Assembly (NCBI RefSeq): GCF_047556435.1
Contig: NZ_CP180210.1
Location: forward strand, 2,418,001-2,482,000
Length of the DNA: 64,000 bases
DNA from: Alteromonas sp047556435
GTDB lineage: Bacteria; Pseudomonadota; Gammaproteobacteria; Enterobacterales; Alteromonadaceae
Direction: 5' to 3'
In this document: positions 34,421 to 43,501 of the stretch, in pieces
Layout of the letters: each line of letters begins with the position of its first letter
Numbering within the stretch: position 1 is the first letter of the stretch
Notes under the pieces: generated by a model
What the model saw: the letters and a program-made list of their open reading frames with translations, nothing else
Databases searched by the model: none
Told to the model about the DNA's origin: nothing
Position numbers and translations under genes: made by a program

Positions 34421-36058
34421 ATGAAAATGGTGAAATGGTACGTACTCGGCGCAATAATTGCCGGCTTACTCACCTGGTTTGTTCCTGTCTGGTTATTGAA
34501 AATTCTGTTTGGCTGGACCTGCTTTTCACTTATTGCTGTGAGCAGTGCCTACCTTCTGAACTACCCTGAGTTATTCAGAAAAAGGGAAGATGGCTCTATT
34601 CCCGTTTATATACGATGGGTATTCGTTCCGTTTTTATTGGGAACCGGCGCCTATAACAGTTGGGCAAGGAAAACCGATAAGGTGCCCGCAATACAGAAAA
34701 TTGACGAGCAACTTTATCTGGCCTGTCGTCTTTCCGGAAGTGATATTGAAACACTGACAGAATATGGCGTTGATGCCATTCTTGATGTTACCGCAGAGTT
34801 CGACGGTCTCGACTGGACTGCATACCAGTGGGATTGCGAATATCTCAACATTCCTGTGCTCGACCATACCAGCCCAAGCCCGGAGCAACTTAACACCGCA
34901 ATCAACTGGATTGATCAACAACTTAAAAATAATCATAAAGTGGTGGTTCACTGTGCACTTGGCAGAGGACGTTCGGTTTTGGTGATGGCGGCTTATTTAC
35001 TGGCGCGAGACGAGACGCTTTCCGTCGTCGATGCGCTTAACCGTATTCAGTCTGTACGGGAGACAGCCCGGCTCAACAAACACCAGCTTAGTTCATTAAG
35101 AAAAGTGAAACAGGGTGGCAGGTTAAGACTGACAGACAGCCTGGCTCTGATTGCTAATCCGGTGGCAGGCGGTGGAAAATGGAAAGAAGAAAAGAACGAT
35201 ATTCTTTCTCAACTTAATCCACATTTTCGGGTGACCGTCTATGAAACAACGGAATCAGTAAGTGCGGAACAACTGGCGTCAAAAGCAGTGAATCAAGGCG
35301 CTGATATTGTCGTAGCATGCGGTGGTGACGGCACAATAACGGAAGTTGCCCGCGCGTTGGAAGGCACTAAAGCAACGCTGGGACTTATTCCCCTTGGCAC
35401 AGCCAATGCGCTGAGTCAGGTTTTGCATGGCTACTCCAGTAAGCTGATGCCAGTGAGTACTGCCTGCGACATTATCGTTGACGGCCACAGCACCGCCATT
35501 GATACCGCCATCTGCAACGACAAGCTGATGCTGTTGGTGGCGGCACTGGGTTTTGAACAGCAAATGATTTCCAGTGCTGACAGGGATGAGAAAAATGCCG
35601 GCGGACAATTTGCCTATCTGCGTGGGTTATGGGATGCGATCAGCAAAAATGAAGCGCAGGAATTTGAAGTGCAGTTTGAAGATGATGACCCCGTTACGTT
35701 GCACTCGCCGAGTCTGGTCATTGCCAATGCCGCCCCTCTTACCACTGCGCTGGCTCAGGGTGGAGACATACCCAGTGTGACCGACGGTAAACTTGATATC
35801 ACCTGGCTTGAGCCACAGGAATCGTCTGAAACTCAGTTTCTGTCGCTGGCAGAGCTGGTATTTTTGTCAAGTGACGCGAAGAAATCATCCGACCGTATCC
35901 GCCACAAACAGGCAAAGTCTATTCGTATTACACTGCCCCGAGAAATGGAGTATGCGCTTGATGGAGAAATTCACTGTGCTGATTCGTTAACCATAAATAC
36001 AGTACCCAAAAACCTCAATGTCTTTATCAGTAAGGACAGTGATGCTGTTGACAATTAG
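34421..36058 (+). CDS. Dual-specificity phosphatase - diacylglycerol kinase fusion
   Basis: 545 residues. N-terminus: two or three membrane helices (about 5-75). Middle: a dual-specificity phosphatase domain (about 85-220) with general acid D148 and the P-loop VHCALGRGRS (C168, R174). C-terminus: a lipid/diacylglycerol kinase catalytic domain with NPVAGGG (236-242) and ACGGDGTITEV (GGDGT 291-295), then GTANALSQ. Both catalytic motifs are intact. I infer a membrane enzyme acting on phospholipid headgroups, one half removing and the other adding phosphate. AAGGAGG precedes the ATG at eight bases. Confidence 0.88.
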   Translation: MKMVKWYVLGAIIAGLLTWFVPVWLLKILFGWTCFSLIAVSSAYLLNYPELFRKREDGSIPVYIRWVFVPFLLGTGAYNSWARKTDKVPAIQKIDEQLYLACRLSGSDIETLTEYGVDAILDVTAEFDGLDWTAYQWDCEYLNIPVLDHTSPSPEQLNTAINWIDQQLKNNHKVVVHCALGRGRSVLVMAAYLLARDETLSVVDALNRIQSVRETARLNKHQLSSLRKVKQGGRLRLTDSLALIANPVAGGGKWKEEKNDILSQLNPHFRVTVYETTESVSAEQLASKAVNQGADIVVACGGDGTITEVARALEGTKATLGLIPLGTANALSQVLHGYSSKLMPVSTACDIIVDGHSTAIDTAICNDKLMLLVAALGFEQQMISSADRDEKNAGGQFAYLRGLWDAISKNEAQEFEVQFEDDDPVTLHSPSLVIANAAPLTTALAQGGDIPSVTDGKLDITWLEPQESSETQFLSLAELVFLSSDAKKSSDRIRHKQAKSIRITLPREMEYALDGEIHCADSLTINTVPKNLNVFISKDSDAVDN

Positions 36059-36151
36059 TGATCGCTAAATCGCTACGGCAGGTAGTAAATGCCGGGTTGC
36101 AACGTTTTAGGTTGCAGGACAAAAGCATCACAACAACAGGTGTTCGAAATT

Positions 36152-37492
36152 ATGTCTAATGAGTCGCAGTACGACACGCTTATTTCCTGGCTGGAAACTA
36201 ACTATCCACATGAACCCGAATATCTACAGGCTGTTCGGGAAATCGTCAAAGATATATTGCCGGTTTATCATGTGCATGATGAGTATAAGCAGCATAACGT
36301 CGTCACTCGTCTCTGTGTACCCGAACGTATTATCCAGTTTTCAGTGTTCTGGGAAAACGACAATCATGAGATTGAAGTTCACCAGGGGTGGCGAGTACAG
36401 CATTGTGGTCTGATTGGTCCTTATAAGGGCGGGCTGCGCTTTCACCCTACAGTAAACACCTCTATCCTAAAATTTCTGGCCTTCGAGCAGACATTCAAAA
36501 ACGCCCTTACCGGACTGCCGATGGGAGGCGCCAAGGGCGGCAGTAACTTCAACCCGAAGGGACGCTCAGATGCTGAAATAATGCGTTTCTGTCAGGCATT
36601 TATGATGGAACTTCACCGTCATATCGGTCCAAACACCGATGTGCCAGCCGGAGACATCAATGTGGGAAACCGGGAAATCGGTTATCTGTATGGTACGTAT
36701 CGCCGGCTGGAAAACCGGTTCGAAGGTGCTATCACCGGTAAACACCTGGCGTTTGGCGGCAGCCATGTACGCACAGAGGCAACCGGCTTTGGACTGATTT
36801 ACATGTTGAAGTGCGTACTGGATACCCACGAAGACTCGATGGCAGCGAAACGAATTGTAATATCCGGAGCAGGGAATGTGGCGTTACATGCAGCGTTAAA
36901 GGCCACCGAGCTGGAAGGCAAGGTGTTGACGCTCTCAAACAGCCGTGGTTTTTATTTCAACGAAGATGGTCTTAGCCAAGACATGATTCAATGGGCGATT
37001 GCCAATAAGGCCCAGGAAAAAAATGTGCTGTCAGCACTCGCCGACAAATTTGGCGGCGAATGGATTAAGGACAAAGCCCCGTGGGATGTGAAAGCTGACA
37101 TCGCCCTGCCCTGTGCAACTCAAAATGAACTTCATGGTGAACATGCAAAAGCGTTACTGGACAATGGCTGCCAGTATGTACTTGAGGGCGCTAACATGCC
37201 ATGCACTGATGAAGCTCAGCGCGCCTTTGCTGAGGCACAAATACCCTATGTTCCGGGTAAAGCGTCAAACGCGGGAGGCGTCGCATTATCGGGACTGGAA
37301 ATGTCACAAAATGCCTATTTCCGCCGAACGCCATTTGACAAGCTGGATCAATCATTAAAGGACATCATGCAGTCAATTCATGAACAATGCGTTGAAGAAG
37401 GCCAGGACTCAGGTTGGATTAATTATAGTCGGGGAGCCAATATTGCGGCTTTCAGACGGCTGGCAACAGCAATGGTGGCCCAAGGTGTATAG
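36152..37492 (+). CDS. gdhA: NADP-specific glutamate dehydrogenase
   Basis: Makes glutamate from 2-oxoglutarate and ammonium. 446 residues, hexameric small GDH class. LPMGGAKGG holds the catalytic K128, with PAGDINVG and a Rossmann region VISGAGNVALHA. Length equals E. coli GdhA (447). The ATG at 36152 is chosen by family; a 21-codon upstream extension to 36089 has a Cys-rich, non-family sequence. Glutamate is also the precursor for the proline operon 7 kb away, a possible osmolyte link but no shared regulation is visible. Confidence 0.95.
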   Translation: MSNESQYDTLISWLETNYPHEPEYLQAVREIVKDILPVYHVHDEYKQHNVVTRLCVPERIIQFSVFWENDNHEIEVHQGWRVQHCGLIGPYKGGLRFHPTVNTSILKFLAFEQTFKNALTGLPMGGAKGGSNFNPKGRSDAEIMRFCQAFMMELHRHIGPNTDVPAGDINVGNREIGYLYGTYRRLENRFEGAITGKHLAFGGSHVRTEATGFGLIYMLKCVLDTHEDSMAAKRIVISGAGNVALHAALKATELEGKVLTLSNSRGFYFNEDGLSQDMIQWAIANKAQEKNVLSALADKFGGEWIKDKAPWDVKADIALPCATQNELHGEHAKALLDNGCQYVLEGANMPCTDEAQRAFAEAQIPYVPGKASNAGGVALSGLEMSQNAYFRRTPFDKLDQSLKDIMQSIHEQCVEEGQDSGWINYSRGANIAAFRRLATAMVAQGV

Positions 37493-37659
37493 CGGCAAAA
37501 TATGCTGCCAGCTTGTAATTGCTGCACGGTGGTCAGATGAGCATTACGTTACAAAGAATTAATATACCTAAATAACAAAGGGTTACATTCCAGACATAAT
37601 GGAACGTTTCTCGCAATAAAGTAAGTACGCATTCTTTTTATTGTTGAACGGAGAAAGTC

Positions 37660-38100
37660 ATGAAAATTTTCGAAGCTCTACGCCAGGATCATGAAAAACA
37701 GCGTTTACTACTGAAAATATTATCTGAAACCAGTGGGGACACGCCGGCAAGACGCGAATACTATCAGGAACTAAAGGAGCAGCTTGAGAGCCATGCTGTC
37801 GCCGAGGAACGGCATTTCTACTCCCCGCTGATGAAGCAGGATCCGGCCGTCGAGTTGTCACGTCACGGCATTGCAGAACATCACGAAATTGATGAGCTGA
37901 TTGAAAAGCTGGATGAAACCGACATGAGCTCGCCAGCCTGGCTGCATCATCTTAAAGCGTTACGTGAAAAAGTCGAACATCATCTTGCTGATGAAGAACA
38001 GGAGTTTTTTCAGGTAGCAGGTAAGTTGCTAAACGAGCAGGAAAAGCAAAAGCTTGCGGGTGATTACCGCAATGAAATGAAAGACGAGCTGCATTCATAG
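37660..38100 (+). CDS. Hemerythrin-like (HHE) protein
   Basis: 146-residue four-helix bundle with the HHE-domain iron ligands: DHE near residue 10, SHAVAEERHFY (H45, E49), AEHHEIDEL (about 72-79) and EHHLADEEQEFF (about 110-121). Diiron proteins of this group bind oxygen or protect iron from it. Soluble, with no signal peptide. AACGGAGAAAG precedes the ATG. The DUF1328 gene follows beyond a hairpin. Confidence 0.88.
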   Translation: MKIFEALRQDHEKQRLLLKILSETSGDTPARREYYQELKEQLESHAVAEERHFYSPLMKQDPAVELSRHGIAEHHEIDELIEKLDETDMSSPAWLHHLKALREKVEHHLADEEQEFFQVAGKLLNEQEKQKLAGDYRNEMKDELHS

Positions 38101-38110
38101 TTCCGATAAA

Positions 38111-38146
38111 ATGCCTGCGATGATATCGCAGGCATGACTATTTTTT
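38111..38146 (+). terminator. Terminator-like hairpin after hemerythrin gene
   Basis: Ten-base perfect stem ATGCCTGCGA/TCGCAGGCAT with five-base loop, then T6 five bases after the stem. The offset T tract makes termination partial. Confidence 0.6.
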
Positions 38147-38166
38147 CGTATAAGGGAGGAGCCATC

Positions 38167-38343
38167 ATGTTGACATGGGCAGTTATCTTTCTTATTGCGG
38201 CCATCGTGCTGGCAATATTCGGCTTCGGCGGTGCCGCGGGTACGGCAACAGCGATAGCCCAGTTTTTATTTTACATTTTCGCTATTCTGCTGGCGATTTC
38301 ACTGGTATTTTCATTTTTCAGTTCTATTCGCCGTAAAAGGTAG
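38167..38343 (+). CDS. DUF1328 small membrane protein
   Basis: 58 residues, two hydrophobic helices, with LTWAVIFLIAAIVLAIFGFGG and the GTATAIAQFLFYIFAILL segment of the DUF1328/YtjA family, and a basic C-terminal RRKR. Function unknown; such peptides are often induced by stress. A strong AAGGGAGGAG lies before the ATG at 38167; a frame 11 codons longer is not supported. Confidence 0.88.
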   Translation: MLTWAVIFLIAAIVLAIFGFGGAAGTATAIAQFLFYIFAILLAISLVFSFFSSIRRKR

Positions 38344-38352
38344 ACACATTCG

Positions 38353-39678
38353 TTGAATCTGACATCACTCTCCGACAGGCTAAAGCCTTATTGGGAATCG
38401 CTGAGCACCAGCTATTGGTTTATCCCTGTCTGTATGATGGTGGCGTCTGGAATCATCTGCGGTGCCTGCCTGGTAATTGTTCAGCGAGCAAACCTGCCTG
38501 ATACCGTACTGCATTTTGTTCCACTGGTCACGCAAACCGGTGCACTTCAACTATTAGCAACGCTTGCCACGGCAATCATTACCGCTACAAGTATTGCGTT
38601 TTCAATGACACTCGTTGCGTTGACACTGGCATCTTCACAGTTTGGCCCCAGACTGATACGCACATTTATGAACGATCGGGGGACACAGGTAGTATTAGGA
38701 ACGCTGGTCTCCACTTTTCTGTTTTGTATGATATCGCTGCATCACATCAGCGCCATTCAGGAAAATCAGGACGCAATTTCACTACTCTGCGCTGTATCAG
38801 TGGTCCTCGGGGTCGTCGATGTCGTAGTGATAATCTACTTTATCCATCACGTTTCTACTTCTATCCAGGCAGACCATGTCATTCGACGCTGTTTTGAGGA
38901 GCTGTGCAGAGATATTGCAGCGCTGCTACCAAAGCCTGAATCTCCGGCATCTCTGCGCGCTATCGCTAAAGCGCTGATAACCCCGGCAGAAGAACTGACT
39001 GTTATCAGAGCGCCACGGGAAGGTTACATTCAGAACATTAACTATGATGTACTTACAACACTAAGCACAGATATTGTTGCTGGTGTCGAAGTGCTGGGCA
39101 GAAGTGGCGATCACGTCTTTCCTGACGCAGAAGTTCTTATCGTCCACAGCCACTGCCCCCTTCCTGATAATGTACAAAAACAGTTTGAACAATACATTAT
39201 TATTGGTAACAGTCGAACACCGATACAGGATCCTGAGTTTGCAGTAGGACAACTGGTTGAAATAGCATTACGCGCGCTTTCACCCGGGATCAATGATCCC
39301 TTTACCGCAATCACCTGTCTGGACAGGCTGACGTCAGCTTGCATTCTGATGTCTCGCAGAGAGTTTCCCCATGAGTGTGTGATAAATGAAAACACGGATA
39401 AATGGCTAAAGCGACGCACTTTCACGTTTGAGGGGGTGGTAGATAAATCTTTCGATCAGATTCGCCAGGCTGGCAAAAAACACGTTGCTATCGGATTACA
39501 CATATTGTTGTGTCTGGATGTGCTTAACGGACAGACAAAAGGCCGGTATCATCACATTTTACTTGGCCACGCCATTGCAACCAAAGACTTGCTTAAATCA
39601 GAACCCATCGTGAAAAAAGACGATGCCGCCATCGACATCGCCTTTAATCGCTTAAAAGATCCTAGCGGCGGGCAATAA
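38353..39678 (+). CDS. DUF2254 membrane protein
   Basis: 441 residues of the DUF2254 family (PF10011), unknown function. It has an N-terminal set of four membrane helices with SYWFIPVCMMVASGI, TATSIAFSMTLVALTLASSQFGPRLIRTFM (the family hallmark, about 75-105), and a soluble C-terminal half with RALSPGINDPFTAITCLDRL. The start is TTG at 38353, with a poor ribosome site ten bases after the DUF1328 stop; no ATG lies before the first helix. Its last 17 bases overlap the convergent Pmp3-type gene. Confidence 0.85.
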   Translation: MNLTSLSDRLKPYWESLSTSYWFIPVCMMVASGIICGACLVIVQRANLPDTVLHFVPLVTQTGALQLLATLATAIITATSIAFSMTLVALTLASSQFGPRLIRTFMNDRGTQVVLGTLVSTFLFCMISLHHISAIQENQDAISLLCAVSVVLGVVDVVVIIYFIHHVSTSIQADHVIRRCFEELCRDIAALLPKPESPASLRAIAKALITPAEELTVIRAPREGYIQNINYDVLTTLSTDIVAGVEVLGRSGDHVFPDAEVLIVHSHCPLPDNVQKQFEQYIIIGNSRTPIQDPEFAVGQLVEIALRALSPGINDPFTAITCLDRLTSACILMSRREFPHECVINENTDKWLKRRTFTFEGVVDKSFDQIRQAGKKHVAIGLHILLCLDVLNGQTKGRYHHILLGHAIATKDLLKSEPIVKKDDAAIDIAFNRLKDPSGGQ

Positions 39679-39820
39679 TCCAGACCGCATGTACGATGCC
39701 TGGAATATAACCTAAAAGCGTCAACAGGATATTAATCCAAAAATGTGCACCGATACCGACCTGTAAAAACACGCCAAGTGGCGGCAGTAAAATTGACAAA
39801 ATTATACGAATAATATCCAT
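39662..39820 (-). CDS. Pmp3/YqaE-family small membrane peptide
   Basis: 52 residues, found by translating the gap: it starts DIIRIILSILLPPLGVFLQ, continues with GAHFWINILLTLLGYIPG and ends HAVWIIARR. This is the two-helix Pmp3/YqaE/stress-induced hydrophobic peptide family, linked to salt and cold stress in plants, yeast and bacteria. AAGGA stands eight bases before the ATG at 39820. The stop lies 17 bases inside the end of the convergent DUF2254 gene. Confidence 0.9.
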   Translation of the reverse strand: MDIIRIILSILLPPLGVFLQVGIGAHFWINILLTLLGYIPGIVHAVWIIARR

Positions 39821-39895
39821 AGTCACGTCCTTTTCTTACTCAAAAATGTACTTCACATTTTATTGTTGCAAGTAGTTTGCCATTGTCGACGATGT

Positions 39896-40318
39896 TCATT
39901 TGTACAGCATTTGAGATCGCATTGGCGCTAGCTCTGCAAGAATACGGTTTTGGTGCCTGTGACTGACGCCGGCCTTATTCATTGCGTTAATTAATAAATC
40001 GACTGTACGGTTAAAGTCGGTTTCCGTGATATTCATACCGCCGTGAACCTGTTCCATAGTGTCACCACTGTAACTACATGGTCCATCCGTCACCATACAC
40101 AGCTGCTCAATCAGCTTTGTACGAAACCTGTCAATATCACTTCCTTCAAAGTAAGCAAGGATAGTGGGATCATATTCAATTTCGTAAATAAAATTATCTA
40201 CGATTTCCGCTACCTTGGCTTCACCACCAATATCATTGTAAAGCGAGTCTGACGTAGATGCACAAGATGCTATCGCTACGCTAATAAAACCTATGAATAA
40301 CATCCGGCGAATTACCAC
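39896..40318 (-). CDS. Lipoprotein truncated haemoglobin, group I
   Basis: 140 residues. A signal peptide ends with lipobox IASC (C19), next residues Ala-Ser, so outer-membrane sorting is expected. The rest is a group-I truncated globin: SLYNDIGGEAKVAEIVDNF at the start, YFEGSDIDRFRTKL, and QVHGGMNITETDFN with the proximal H92. The start is GTG at 40318 with AGGAGG six bases before it; it overlaps the DUF3034 stop by seven bases. ATG at 40303 is possible. Last gene of a four-gene operon. Exported truncated globins are unusual. Confidence 0.85.
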   Translation of the reverse strand: MVIRRMLFIGFISVAIASCASTSDSLYNDIGGEAKVAEIVDNFIYEIEYDPTILAYFEGSDIDRFRTKLIEQLCMVTDGPCSYSGDTMEQVHGGMNITETDFNRTVDLLINAMNKAGVSHRHQNRILAELAPMRSQMLYK

Positions 40319-41148
40319 AGCTGACCTCCTACTGACAGATACAGTCCATTTTGATCGGGCGCACCGGCAATACTGCCGAGCTCAGCCCACGCCAACGTGA
40401 CGTTGAACGACTTGGACGGTATATAGGTAATAAATGCATCCCACCAGTCTTCTTCGCCCAACCCCAGATTATCGGGTTTCTGGCGATACTCAACACCAGC
40501 AGCCAGGTGTCGGCTAAAGAGCACCCCAACACTTCCCTCAAACATTACGTCATAATCGTTGTCGCTTTGCGAGCCAAACCCAAGCAGGCCAAGTTGATTT
40601 GCTTTTGTCGCCCTGGCGGTGACATTCCATACCAGGTTGTAGCCCGCCGCGGCGCCTAAGTGCACTTTTGTGGCCGCAAGGTAGTAATCAGTTCCGTTTT
40701 CATCTGCCCCCCCCAGCGCATACGCTATCGCACTGTCCTGTAGCCGCTTGTGCTGCAGTCCAGCACTGAGTTGTGGAAAGTCAGAATACACAACATCGCC
40801 ATACAGGCGAACTTTCATGCCATAAACATTTTGCTGGATTTCTCCGCCAAGCGTCGTGAGGTCAAAGGTATGACGGGCAACAGATAACTCTACTCTGTCG
40901 TACAGTGAGAGATTTGCACCCAGTGCCGTGAGACGATAATCGTCCAGGTTAACCCGTGTAACAAAGGCGCTTGCTGACGTCTCTTCCTGACTGTCATAGC
41001 CTGACAACGTCGCCCAGGGGACGATCCCACCACCTCCAGCGCCTTCTACTTGGTTCAGGCCGGCAGTCCCAATAAGTTTGCCGTCACCGCCAAAACAAGC
41101 ATGACTGCAAAGAAGTCCGGTTGCCAGTGTGGCTGCCACTCTTTTCAT
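40312..41148 (-). CDS. DUF3034 family outer-membrane-barrel-like protein
   Basis: 278 residues: signal peptide (MKRVAATLATGLL...CFGG), then GKLIGTAGLNQVEGAGGGGIVPWATL, the DUF3034 signature, then alternating strands and a C-terminal aromatic residue (LYLSVGGQLW), as in outer-membrane beta-barrels. Function unknown. ATG 41148 is preceded by GAGAGG. It begins one base after the EAL gene's stop and its end overlaps the globin gene, so translation of the operon is tightly coupled. Confidence 0.85.
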   Translation of the reverse strand: MKRVAATLATGLLCSHACFGGDGKLIGTAGLNQVEGAGGGGIVPWATLSGYDSQEETSASAFVTRVNLDDYRLTALGANLSLYDRVELSVARHTFDLTTLGGEIQQNVYGMKVRLYGDVVYSDFPQLSAGLQHKRLQDSAIAYALGGADENGTDYYLAATKVHLGAAAGYNLVWNVTARATKANQLGLLGFGSQSDNDYDVMFEGSVGVLFSRHLAAGVEYRQKPDNLGLGEEDWWDAFITYIPSKSFNVTLAWAELGSIAGAPDQNGLYLSVGGQLW

Positions 41149-41149
41149 A

Positions 41150-43498
41150 CTACCTCTCTTTGTTATTCTGATAGGGCGTGTTTCTGAGCCAGTCAAACAA
41201 TTGCTCAGCCGGTTGCGGTCTGCTGATGTGATAGCCCTGAGCAATGTCGCATCCCCATTCCTGAAGCATAACCATAGAGACCTCGTCTTCTACCCCTTCA
41301 GCAACGACATCAAGCTCAAAAATATGTGCAAGGCTAAGCACAGTATGGACTATCTGCTGATCGTTCTCATCTGTTGCAAGGTTAAGAATAAAACTCTTAT
41401 CAATCTTTATTGTGGTAACGGGCAGATTCTTAAGATAAGCCAGTGATGAGTAGCCAGTACCAAAGTCGTCAATGGCGAAGCGAAATCCGGAAGCTTTAAG
41501 CTTGCGCATGTTTTCAATCGCCAGAACAGCATCTTCAACTAAGTCGCTCTCCGTAATTTCCAGCTCCAAATCCTGTGGAGTCAGATTCGCGTCTTTCAGC
41601 ATCAGTATCAGACGCTCCAGTAGTGCCGTATTCTGTATGTCATGTGAAGATAAATTCATGGCAATACTAAAGGTATACCCCTGAGCACGAAAGCGTGACA
41701 AATCGCTGATGGTCTGGCCCATTACCCAGGTCGTAACCTGCTCAATCAGGCCAGCCTGCTCTGCTATACCAATAAATTCATCCGGAGGAACAAAACCGAG
41801 GGCATCACTGTTCCAACGCACCAGTGCTTCCATGCTGGTCACCGTCATGGAGTCCAATGCTACTTTGGGCTGATAGACCATCGACAATTCAGAGCGATCT
41901 GACTGCAGTGAGCGTTTGAGTTCTGTGATGATGGCGAGGCGGCGCAGATAATGTTTTTCCAGATCATCATCATACTGTACCAGCCAGCTTCCGCTGCGAG
42001 TGGCTTCATCGTTGACAATGTTAATTTTACGAAACAAGTCCTCAGCCGACTCTGCATCAGCCGGACATTGTAGTAATACCAGCGACACTTTAACAGGAAT
42101 CGCAACGAGACCGACCTCGACTGACTGTTCGAGAATATGTCGCAGTGTCTCAAGCTGCAACTCATCAAGAGCGGTTTCTGAAATATAAAGGATCTCGCCA
42201 CCGGCGAGGCGTGCGGCCATACCTGGCCAACGGGAAAGCCGTTGTGCGGTTACCTGCAGCACTTTGTCACCATTGACGTAGCCATACAGGTCATTAATAG
42301 TGCGAAAGCCGTTTACGCTAATGCCTATGACCTGAAAAGATTCGCGGCTTTGCAATCGGGCGGCAATATGTTCTTCTACATAGTTGCGGTTATGTAACCC
42401 TGTCAGCATGTCATGCTGGGCCTGAAAGCGAATGCGTTCTTCCCGGCTTTTCAGGTTACTCTGCATACTGGAAAAAGCATGTGACAGGTCTGCAATTTCC
42501 TTTAAGTTCCCTGTGTCTGGCAACGTCTGTTCGTAGTTCCCATCGGCAATACTATCGACCGCTTCGACGAGTCGCGATACCGGGCGGCTTACCCTATGAG
42601 ACAATAACATAACCACCATCAAAGATACTGCACTCGCAATCACACTGATGATGACAATACTGAACAGCAGGTTGGCAAAACCCTGATACTGCTTCGTGAC
42701 ATCAAGGGCAATTGTAATTTCAACGGGAAGACCGGATAACCCCATATCCGACATATCTACCTGTCGACTGACATAGCTCTCCTTGCCTCCGGTAAGAAAA
42801 TCCAGCCAATTTAGTCTTTCAGATCCGGTTTTCAAGATATATTGCGCTGCTGCGGGTTCGACACTCGAAGCAATAGCCAGGCGTTCCGACGTCACATCTG
42901 TGGTTGAATGTACTATCACTTCGGCTTGCATAATATTACTAAGACTGGACAGATAGTGGTCATTTATCTCGTATCCGAACATCGTGTAAGCTATTGTGAT
43001 AGGCATTTTTACCGGAGAGGCAACGACGTGATAAAGGCTGTCAGAAATGATTAAAAACCCACTTTCATAATTTTCCGCATCAACTAGCAGTGCCCTTCCC
43101 GCTTCGGGGATCTGTTCACCAATTAGTTGTTCTTTGGGTGATGACGCGACGACCTCACCGTTCAATCCCAGATACGCAGCCCAGTCTGCGTCTGTTCTGA
43201 GTATAAGCGAATCGAGATAACTTTCGGTCGTGGCGACATCATCATTCGCCTGGCCACGGATTACGGCAGAGATGACACTGTATTGTCTGCTCGACAGATA
43301 ACCTATCTGGCCAATTTTGCTAGCCTGCGCTTCCAACCTGTATTTAAAGATTTCTTTTGCTACATCAATTTCTTTGTCCAGACTGTCCTGAACCAGCGAC
43401 GCGGTGCCATTCCACACGCTTACCAGGATCAGGCTGGCGGTAATCACTATACCCCCTAGCAGGATCCGAAACAGGCTATGACGTAACGATATTTGCAA
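41150..43498 (-). CDS. Membrane GGDEF-EAL protein with sensor domain
   Basis: 782 residues: a membrane helix (about 10-30), a periplasmic sensor region (about 31-275), a second helix (about 277-300), HAMP (about 300-352), a GGDEF domain degenerate at its site (GGEIL, 433-437), and an EAL domain with EAL 557-559, N615, E647 and DDFGTG 677-682 intact. I infer a c-di-GMP phosphodiesterase controlled by a periplasmic signal. The start appears to be TTG at 43498, three bases after the cupredoxin stop. Second gene of the four-gene operon. Confidence 0.9.
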   Translation of the reverse strand: MQISLRHSLFRILLGGIVITASLILVSVWNGTASLVQDSLDKEIDVAKEIFKYRLEAQASKIGQIGYLSSRQYSVISAVIRGQANDDVATTESYLDSLILRTDADWAAYLGLNGEVVASSPKEQLIGEQIPEAGRALLVDAENYESGFLIISDSLYHVVASPVKMPITIAYTMFGYEINDHYLSSLSNIMQAEVIVHSTTDVTSERLAIASSVEPAAAQYILKTGSERLNWLDFLTGGKESYVSRQVDMSDMGLSGLPVEITIALDVTKQYQGFANLLFSIVIISVIASAVSLMVVMLLSHRVSRPVSRLVEAVDSIADGNYEQTLPDTGNLKEIADLSHAFSSMQSNLKSREERIRFQAQHDMLTGLHNRNYVEEHIAARLQSRESFQVIGISVNGFRTINDLYGYVNGDKVLQVTAQRLSRWPGMAARLAGGEILYISETALDELQLETLRHILEQSVEVGLVAIPVKVSLVLLQCPADAESAEDLFRKINIVNDEATRSGSWLVQYDDDLEKHYLRRLAIITELKRSLQSDRSELSMVYQPKVALDSMTVTSMEALVRWNSDALGFVPPDEFIGIAEQAGLIEQVTTWVMGQTISDLSRFRAQGYTFSIAMNLSSHDIQNTALLERLILMLKDANLTPQDLELEITESDLVEDAVLAIENMRKLKASGFRFAIDDFGTGYSSLAYLKNLPVTTIKIDKSFILNLATDENDQQIVHTVLSLAHIFELDVVAEGVEDEVSMVMLQEWGCDIAQGYHISRPQPAEQLFDWLRNTPYQNNKER

Positions 43499-43501
43499 CG
43501 T

